From NCBI GenBank assembly GCA_947629845.1, contig CANRFD010000094.1:1-5270 (forward strand): a DNA stretch of 5,270 nucleotides, written 5' to 3'. The stretch's first letter is position 1. The number at the start of each line of letters is the position of its first letter. A program made the translations under genes and the position numbers. The DNA comes from an uncultured Clostridia bacterium. GTDB lineage: Bacteria; Bacillota; Clostridia; Christensenellales; Borkfalkiaceae. Below are positions 1 to 5,270 of this stretch, piece by piece. The notes beneath the pieces are model-generated. The model made no database searches, was not told the DNA's origin, and worked only from the letters and a program-made list of their open reading frames with translations.

Positions 1-523
<523 letters not shown>

Positions 524-530
524 CCGCCCT

Positions 531-3500
531 TCAAACAACTTTTACGCAGTTCGGGTCGGGCAGGAAAGACCGCAGTTCGGCGATGAGCGCGCGCGTGAGC
601 CGCACGCCGTATTCGAAGCGTTTCCCCCCGTGCAATATCTTCACGGCCGTGTCCCCCGCGTAGCCCTGTATCGTCTCGAGCAGCTCGTCGAAGTCCTCGT
701 CGGTGAGCGAACGCGCGTCCACCCACAGCACCTTTTCGGGCTGCGCCGCCGCTGCGGGCGCCTCCGTCTGTTCGGCCGCCGCGGGCTCGAGCGAGTCGAC
801 GATGACGACGGGCAGTTTCTCGGGCGGGATATCCAGCTTGCCCGTGATGCGCACCACGGCGTCGTGCTTGATGTTCCCCTTGATCTTCTCATAGATGCGG
901 GGGAAGGCGACGCACTCCACGCTCCCGTACAGGTCCTCCACGGTGATAAACGCCATCACCGTCCCGCCCTTGGTGTTGAGTTTTTTGACCGACGCCACGA
1001 TGCCCCCCATCGTCACGGGGTCGCCCGCCTTGATCTGATGATAGACCCTGTCCCCCGTCTCCTCGTCCTCCTCGTAGTCGGAGAGCAGCCCGGTGTGGAA
1101 GTTGCAGTCGTTGAACTGGTGGGCGTAGGCGGCGAAGGGATGCCCGCTGACGTACACGCCGAGCACGGACTTCTCCTTGGAGAGCAGCTCCTCCGTCTCC
1201 CACTCCGGGAGGTCGGGGAAGTCCACGCGGGGCGCCTCCTCCTCGATGATGTCGCCGAAGAGGGACATCTGCGCGCTCCCCTTCTGCTTCTCGATCCCGG
1301 CGATGCGCCGCATCAGCTCCTCGTAGACGGCGGCATACTGCGAACGCCGCTTGCCCATGCTGTCGAACGCGCCGCCGAAGATGAGCGCTTCCACCATCTT
1401 TTTGTTGAGAAATTTGGTGCACCGCATCAAAAAGTCGGAGAAATCCTTGAATTTTCCGTTCTCTTCGCGCTCCTTCATGACGCTCTCCATCGCGCCGATG
1501 CCCACGCCGCGCAGGGCGCACAGCCCGATGCGCAGCCCGTCCCCCTGCACCGAGAAATAGGCCTTGGAGAGGTTGACGTCGGGCGGGTACACCTTGATGT
1601 TCTTCTCCTTCATGTACACGACGTACTTCGCGATCTCGTCGATCTTATCGATGCGGTTGTTGAGCACGCCGGCGAGAAATTCCTTGGGATAGTACTTCTT
1701 CAGGAAGGCAGTCTGGTACGCGATGACGGCATAGGCCGCGGCGTGCGACTTGTTGAAGGCGTACGAAGCGAAGCTCTCCATCTGTCCGAAGAGCTCGGCG
1801 GCGACCTCGGGCGCGATGCCGTGCGAGGCGCAGCCTGCGATATTCCCGCCCTTGTCCGTGTCGCCGTAAATAAACTTGTCCTTCTGCGCCATCAGCTCGT
1901 TCAGGTGCTTCTTGGCCATGGCGCGCCGCACGAGGTCTGCCTGCCCCAGCGAGTAGCCTGCGAGATTTTGGAAGATCTGCATGACCTGTTCCTGGTAGAT
2001 GATGACGCCGTACGTCTTTTCGAGGATGGGCTTGAGCATGGGCGTAAGGTATGTGATGTGCTCGGGATCCGACCTGTTTTTCAGGTAGGAAGGGATGAAG
2101 TCCATGGGGCCGGGGCGGTACAGCGAGATGCCCGCGATCAGATCTTCGAGGCAGTTGGGCTGGAGCTGTTTCATGAACCGCTTCATGCCGCCCTGTTCAA
2201 GCTGGAACACGGCGTCGGTGTCCCCCTCCGCGATGAGCGCATAGGCGCCGGGGTCGTCGCACGCTTGGTCGAACTCGATCTTCACCCCGTAATCTTCATA
2301 GATGTAGTCGAGCGTCTTTTTGATGTCGGTGAGCGTCGTCAGCGCGAGGAAGTCCATCTTGAGCATGCCGATGGATTCCACCTCTTTCATGTCGAACTGC
2401 GTCGTGATGTCCTCTCCGTTGCGGGAGAGCGGCACGTTGTCGGCGATCTTTTTGCTACAGATGACGACGCCCGCCGCGTGCATCGAGGTGTTGCGGGGCA
2501 TGCCCTCGAGCTTGAGCCCCATGTCGATGACGCGCTTCAGCGTCTCGTCGTTGTTGTAAATTTCGATAAATTCGCCGTTGCGCTTCTGCTCTTGGTCGGC
2601 GAGTTTTTTCAGCGCCTCGCTGCGGCTCTCCTCGTCCCTGGCTTCGGCGGCCTTCTTTCTGCACGCCTCGATGTTCAGCCCGAGGAGTTCGCGGATGGTG
2701 GAACGCCCGTCCATGAGCTTCGTCACCCTGTCGGTCTCGGCGTACGGAACGCGCATCACGCGCCCGACGTCCTTGATGACGGCGCGCGAGGCCAGCGTAC
2801 CGAAGGTGACGATCTGCGCCACGTTCTCGGGGTGATACCGCCTGCGCACGTATTCGATGGTCTCCCCCCTCCTCGCCGTGCAGAAGTCGACGTCGAAGTC
2901 GGGCATGGAGACGCGGTCGGGGTTCAGAAAGCGCTCGAAGAGCAAGTCGTACCGCAGCGGGTCAACGTTGGTGATGCCGATGGCGTAGGCGACGATGCTC
3001 CCCACGCCCGAGCCGCGCCCCGGTCCCACGGGGATATCGTGGTTGCGCGACCAGTTGATGTAGTCCCAGACGATCAGGAAGTAATCGGCAAATCCCATCT
3101 TGATGATGACGGAAAGCTCGTACTCCACCCGCTTTTTGATCTCCTCGGTGATGACGGGATAGCGCTGCGGGAGCCGCTCCCACGTCAGCCGCGTCAAAAA
3201 TTCGGGCGAAGGCGTTCCGTCATCCGCCGTATACAGCGGGATCAGGCTCTTGTCGTAGATGGGATCGCCTCCGGGTTTCAGGTTGAACGGCGTATCGGTG
3301 TCCGAGACCTTGTCCGCGATGACGCGGGTGTTGGCGATCGCCTCGGGAAGGGTCGGGAAGAGCGCGGCCATTTCGTCGCCCGACTTCATGTAAAATTCGT
3401 GCGTCTGCATCTTCATGCGCGTGGGATCGTCGAGGGTGCGCTTGGTCTGGATGCACATCAATACGTCCTGCATCTCCCAGTCTTCCTTATGGAGATAGTG

Positions 3501-4106
3501 CACGTCGTTGGTCGCGACGAGCGGGATCCCCGTCTCCCGCGAGATGCGCACGAGGTGTGGCAGGATCTGCTTTTGCTCGGGAATGCCGTGATCCTGTATT
3601 TCGAGGTAGAAATCCTCCCCGAACAGCTCGCGGAAATAGAGCGCAAACTGCTTCGCCTTTTCGTATTCCCCCGCCATGAGAAGGCGCGGGATGCGCCCCG
3701 CGAGGCAGGCGGAGAGGCATATCACCCCCTCCGTATGCTCCTTGAGCACGGTATAGTCGATGCGCGGGCGGTAGTAGTAGCCGTCCACATAGGCGAGGCT
3801 GTCGAGCTGCACGAGGTTAATGTAGCCCGCCTTGTTCTTGGCGAGAAGGATCAGGTGGTCGGCGTGCTGGTCGATGCGCGAGCGGTAGTCGTCCACCACG
3901 TAAAATTCGCAGCCGATGATGTATTTTATGCCGTTTTTCTTGCACCGCTCGGCAAACTTCAGGGAGGCGTACATATTCCCGTGGTCGGTCACGGCAACGG
4001 TATCGATGCCGTTCTCCTTGCAGTGGCGGACGAGCTCGTCTACTTTGACCGCGCCGTCTAAAAGGCTGTATTCGGTGTGCAGGTGAAGATGTACGAAATC
4101 CGTCAT
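531..4106 (-). CDS. dnaE: DNA polymerase III alpha subunit, DnaE1-like, with intact PHP domain
   Basis: C-family replicative DNA polymerase of 1191 residues, close to the 1160 of E. coli DnaE. The N-terminal PHP domain (about 1-280) keeps metal ligands: His8 and His10 in HLHLH, Asp41-His42, Glu67 in GCEF, His81/His84, and Asp201 and His203 in NDVHY. These are largely lost in E. coli, so intrinsic 3'-5' proofreading is likely, as shown for mycobacterial DnaE1. The palm carries GPGRGSG (361-367), PDFDVDF with catalytic Asp404 and Asp406, and KMDFL with Asp585. YRPGPMDF (663-670) and YQEQVM (704-709) follow, then a helix-hairpin-helix region (about 835-925), a clamp-binding motif QMSLF (946-950) and an OB fold (about 1028-1105). 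An Ala/Pro/Glu linker and a C-terminal domain (1126-1191) end it. The OB position and C-terminal domain favour DnaE1 over the Bacillus-type DnaE3. PolC is expected elsewhere in a Bacillota genome. The start overlaps whiA by ATGA. Oddities are the sequence after Asp585 (LALTTLT) and a charged insertion near 480-512. Confidence 0.98.
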   Translation of the reverse strand: MTDFVHLHLHTEYSLLDGAVKVDELVRHCKENGIDTVAVTDHGNMYASLKFAERCKKNGIKYIIGCEFYVVDDYRSRIDQHADHLILLAKNKAGYINLVQLDSLAYVDGYYYRPRIDYTVLKEHTEGVICLSACLAGRIPRLLMAGEYEKAKQFALYFRELFGEDFYLEIQDHGIPEQKQILPHLVRISRETGIPLVATNDVHYLHKEDWEMQDVLMCIQTKRTLDDPTRMKMQTHEFYMKSGDEMAALFPTLPEAIANTRVIADKVSDTDTPFNLKPGGDPIYDKSLIPLYTADDGTPSPEFLTRLTWERLPQRYPVITEEIKKRVEYELSVIIKMGFADYFLIVWDYINWSRNHDIPVGPGRGSGVGSIVAYAIGITNVDPLRYDLLFERFLNPDRVSMPDFDVDFCTARRGETIEYVRRRYHPENVAQIVTFGTLASRAVIKDVGRVMRVPYAETDRVTKLMDGRSTIRELLGLNIEACRKKAAEARDEESRSEALKKLADQEQKRNGEFIEIYNNDETLKRVIDMGLKLEGMPRNTSMHAAGVVICSKKIADNVPLSRNGEDITTQFDMKEVESIGMLKMDFLALTTLTDIKKTLDYIYEDYGVKIEFDQACDDPGAYALIAEGDTDAVFQLEQGGMKRFMKQLQPNCLEDLIAGISLYRPGPMDFIPSYLKNRSDPEHITYLTPMLKPILEKTYGVIIYQEQVMQIFQNLAGYSLGQADLVRRAMAKKHLNELMAQKDKFIYGDTDKGGNIAGCASHGIAPEVAAELFGQMESFASYAFNKSHAAAYAVIAYQTAFLKKYYPKEFLAGVLNNRIDKIDEIAKYVVYMKEKNIKVYPPDVNLSKAYFSVQGDGLRIGLCALRGVGIGAMESVMKEREENGKFKDFSDFLMRCTKFLNKKMVEALIFGGAFDSMGKRRSQYAAVYEELMRRIAGIEKQKGSAQMSLFGDIIEEEAPRVDFPDLPEWETEELLSKEKSVLGVYVSGHPFAAYAHQFNDCNFHTGLLSDYEEDEETGDRVYHQIKAGDPVTMGGIVASVKKLNTKGGTVMAFITVEDLYGSVECVAFPRIYEKIKGNIKHDAVVRITGKLDIPPEKLPVVIVDSLEPAAAEQTEAPAAAAQPEKVLWVDARSLTDEDFDELLETIQGYAGDTAVKILHGGKRFEYGVRLTRALIAELRSFLPDPNCVKVV

Positions 4107-4144
4107 AACTGTTTTTCTCCGTGTATCTGTAACAATTTTCTCAA
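4103..4144 (-). promoter_or_regulatory. whiA-dnaE junction: ATGA overlap and dnaE translation initiation region
   Basis: The dnaE ATG (4106-4104) and the whiA TGA (4105-4103) share bases in the sequence ATGA, the classic layout for translational coupling. A GGAG Shine-Dalgarno (4120-4117) lies inside the last whiA codons, 10 bases before the dnaE ATG, a slightly long spacing. The last 13 whiA codons are AT-rich and include two TTA, two TTG, AGA and ATA, in contrast to the GC-ending codons of the rest of the gene. I infer this keeps the dnaE start region free of structure. No promoter of convincing quality is seen here. Confidence 0.75.
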
Positions 4145-4981
4145 GCGGTGGTTCAGGCAGCTCTTCGAGATGCCGAGCGCGGCGGAGAGCTCTCCGAGCG
4201 AAAGCGTAGGGTTGTCCATGCGTGCCAGCGCCGTCTCCCGCAGGGCGGAAGGGAGCGTCTCGAGCACGCCCGCCCGCTGCAGTTCGGCGATCGCCACGAC
4301 CTGCGCCGCACTCGCGATGGCCGATTTATCGGCGTTTCCCGCATAGCAGTTGCTCACGCGGTTCTCGTTGTTGCTCTCCTCCCGCGCCGCCGCAAGCCGC
4401 TCCATCCGTCCGAGCGCGCTCTTCGCCCCGATCACAAAGAGGAAATCGGCGATCGCCTCGCGGCTCTTGAAGTAGACAACATGCCGCTCTCCCCGCTTCA
4501 CGACGCTCCCGATGATCTGCGAAGCGTCCAAAAGTTCGCACAATTTTTCGGCGTCGGAAGAGCTGCGGCAGACCATCTCGAGGTGATACCCCGTCTTGCC
4601 CACGCCCCGCGGCAGCGTACAGCTCCCGCTCCCGAGAAAGGCGGCGCGAAGATACGCGGCCGTCGTCTCCTCCCCCGCGGGAAGGTACCCCTTCGCCTCG
4701 CCGAGCCGCTCCGCCTCCTCCCCGCCGCACGAGAACGTCAGCTTGCCGCGCTCGCGCTTGGGGTCGACCGTGGCCGACTCCACCTGCATGCGCACGCCGC
4801 ACACCTCCTCGCATAGCCCGAGAAAGTATTCCGCGATGTCCTCGCTCTCGCTCACGAAGGCCGCCCGCTCCGCAGAGACGGCGGCGCAGGTATCGAGCAG
4901 GGCGGAAAGCGCAGCGCGGCGCTCCTCGGGCGCGAGGGCGATCCCTTTGATCTCCCGTTTGATATCGGCAGTGAAGCTCAC
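4103..4981 (-). CDS. whiA: WhiA-family DNA-binding regulator
   Basis: WhiA joins a degenerate LAGLIDADG homing-endonuclease fold to a C-terminal helix-turn-helix domain. In Streptomyces it controls sporulation genes with WhiB; in Bacillus subtilis it affects cell division and chromosome segregation. The 292-residue product starts with VSFTADIKREI, matching the family MSF..EVK start. This favours GTG 4981 over an in-frame upstream start at 5104, which would add 41 residues lying on the PHP gene. AGAGG 7 bases before the GTG supports it. The LAGLIDADG remnant is visible at 110-121 (YLRAAFLGSGSC) with YHLE at 132-135. The C-terminal domain shows NRVSNC (207-212), then SLGELSAALGISKSCLNHRLRK (261-282 in total) as the helix-turn-helix. 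It is a little shorter than the usual 310-320. The family's conserved N-terminal Cys-Cys and NCETAN motifs have diverged. It lies 10 bases after the PHP gene and overlaps dnaE by four, so it is probably co-transcribed with both. Confidence 0.95.
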   Translation of the reverse strand: MSFTADIKREIKGIALAPEERRAALSALLDTCAAVSAERAAFVSESEDIAEYFLGLCEEVCGVRMQVESATVDPKRERGKLTFSCGGEEAERLGEAKGYLPAGEETTAAYLRAAFLGSGSCTLPRGVGKTGYHLEMVCRSSSDAEKLCELLDASQIIGSVVKRGERHVVYFKSREAIADFLFVIGAKSALGRMERLAAAREESNNENRVSNCYAGNADKSAIASAAQVVAIAELQRAGVLETLPSALRETALARMDNPTLSLGELSAALGISKSCLNHRLRKLLQIHGEKQL

Positions 4982-4988
4982 GGCTTGA

Positions 4989-4993
4989 CCTCT
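4989..4993 (-). promoter_or_regulatory. Ribosome binding site deciding the whiA GTG start
   Basis: AGAGG on the minus strand lies 7 bases before GTG 4981-4979. It partly coincides with the TAG stop of the upstream PHP gene (4994-4992), so ribosomes ending PHP translation would stop on the whiA initiation site. It favours the GTG start, which also gives the family-typical N-terminus. Confidence 0.7.
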
Positions 4994-5270
4994 AAAGACG
5001 TTTTTTGTATTCGGCGAAGCGAAAGACGGGCAGCCTCCCGTCGATGTTGTCGATCTGCCCGAGCGGAACGGCGGCGCGTTGCACCTGCTCGGCGGCACGG
5101 GCAAAGTCCCCGACGCGCCCCGCCGAATGGGCGTCGGAATTTATCACGAAGCGCACGCCCGTCGCAGCCGCCGCAGCGAGTTCCCCGTCCGTCAGGTGCC
5201 CCTTCTTGGAGCTGATCTCGAGATACGTCCCGTAGTCGCGGCAGCACTTCGCCACCTCGGTGACGTCGGT
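4992..5270 (-). CDS. PHP-domain phosphoesterase, C-terminal part (cut by right edge)
   Basis: Ninety-two residues and a TAG stop remain of a gene that runs off the right edge. The PHP (polymerase and histidinol phosphatase) family hydrolyses phosphoesters with a metal cluster at the open end of a distorted barrel. The fragment shows the C-terminal signature: a YGTYLEISSKK strand (residues 13-23 of the fragment) and VINSDAH (42-48), whose Asp46 and His48 are metal ligands. The SAGRVGDF turn and the helix that usually closes a YcdX-like domain follow. The N-terminal HxH motifs are outside the window, so catalytic competence cannot be judged. The full protein is probably about 240 residues. A PHP gene of this kind is often found near murB, rapZ and whiA in Clostridia. 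Here it directly precedes whiA with 10 bases between, so the two are probably in one operon. The substrate is unknown, and a histidinol phosphatase role is not supported by context. Confidence 0.88.
   Translation of the reverse strand, partial: TDVTEVAKCCRDYGTYLEISSKKGHLTDGELAAAAATGVRFVINSDAHSAGRVGDFARAAEQVQRAAVPLGQIDNIDGRLPVFRFAEYKKRL

Noticed and set aside
4107..4144. A possible internal promoter for dnaE from TTGAGA near the end of whiA.
   Set aside because: No acceptable -10 lies at 16-18 bases, and the AT-richness is explained by the ribosome site and codon shift.
4148..4816. A plus-strand open frame of 222 codons opposite whiA.
   Set aside because: It is in the same codon register as whiA and ends at the CTA codon of whiA Leu56. 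The same codon-usage effect explains it, and it has no recognisable domain or convincing ribosome site.
4982..5104. A 41-residue upstream extension of WhiA in the same frame.
   Set aside because: It lies within the PHP coding region, has a low-complexity Pro/Ser/Arg sequence, and the GTG at 4981 gives the family N-terminus with a Shine-Dalgarno.

Overview
The window is a compact piece of core bacterial chromosome with every gene on the minus strand. In transcription order, right to left, it holds the 3' end of a PHP-family phosphoesterase gene (cut by the right edge), whiA, dnaE (DNA polymerase III alpha subunit) and the 5' part of pfkA (6-phosphofructokinase, cut by the left edge). The whiA-dnaE-pfkA order, a WhiA with both expected domains, purine-rich Shine-Dalgarno sites and a dnaE whose PHP domain keeps its metal ligands all point to a Gram-positive Bacillota of the Clostridia type. 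The DNA is clearly GC-rich for that group: dnaE uses almost no TTA, CTA or TCA codons. This would suit a GC-rich gut-type clostridial lineage, but I cannot name an order or genus from this sequence.

The first three genes look like one transcriptional unit. The PHP stop codon overlaps the likely whiA Shine-Dalgarno, with 10 bases between the PHP stop and the whiA GTG start. whiA and dnaE overlap by the four bases ATGA, which suggests translational coupling. The end of whiA switches to AT-rich, rare codons just where the dnaE ribosome site lies. No promoter for this unit is visible; it should lie beyond the right edge.

The only intergenic gap, 93 bases between dnaE and pfkA, holds an extended -10 promoter (TGTTATAAT on the minus strand) with A-tracts upstream, then a strong ribosome site for pfkA. 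No intrinsic terminator follows dnaE, so pfkA may be read both from its own promoter and by read-through. Functionally the window combines a replicative polymerase, a DNA-binding regulator tied to cell division or chromosome organisation in other Gram-positives, and the committed step of glycolysis.

I found no RNA genes, mobile elements, CRISPR arrays or repeat families, and nothing that amounts to a new system. Points worth a second look are small: the pfkA promoter architecture, the codon switch at the whiA-dnaE junction, a few divergent residues in WhiA and DnaE, a charged insertion in DnaE, and the PHP-whiA adjacency without rapZ or gluP in between. A very long antisense reading frame opposite dnaE is explained by codon usage and is not called as a gene.
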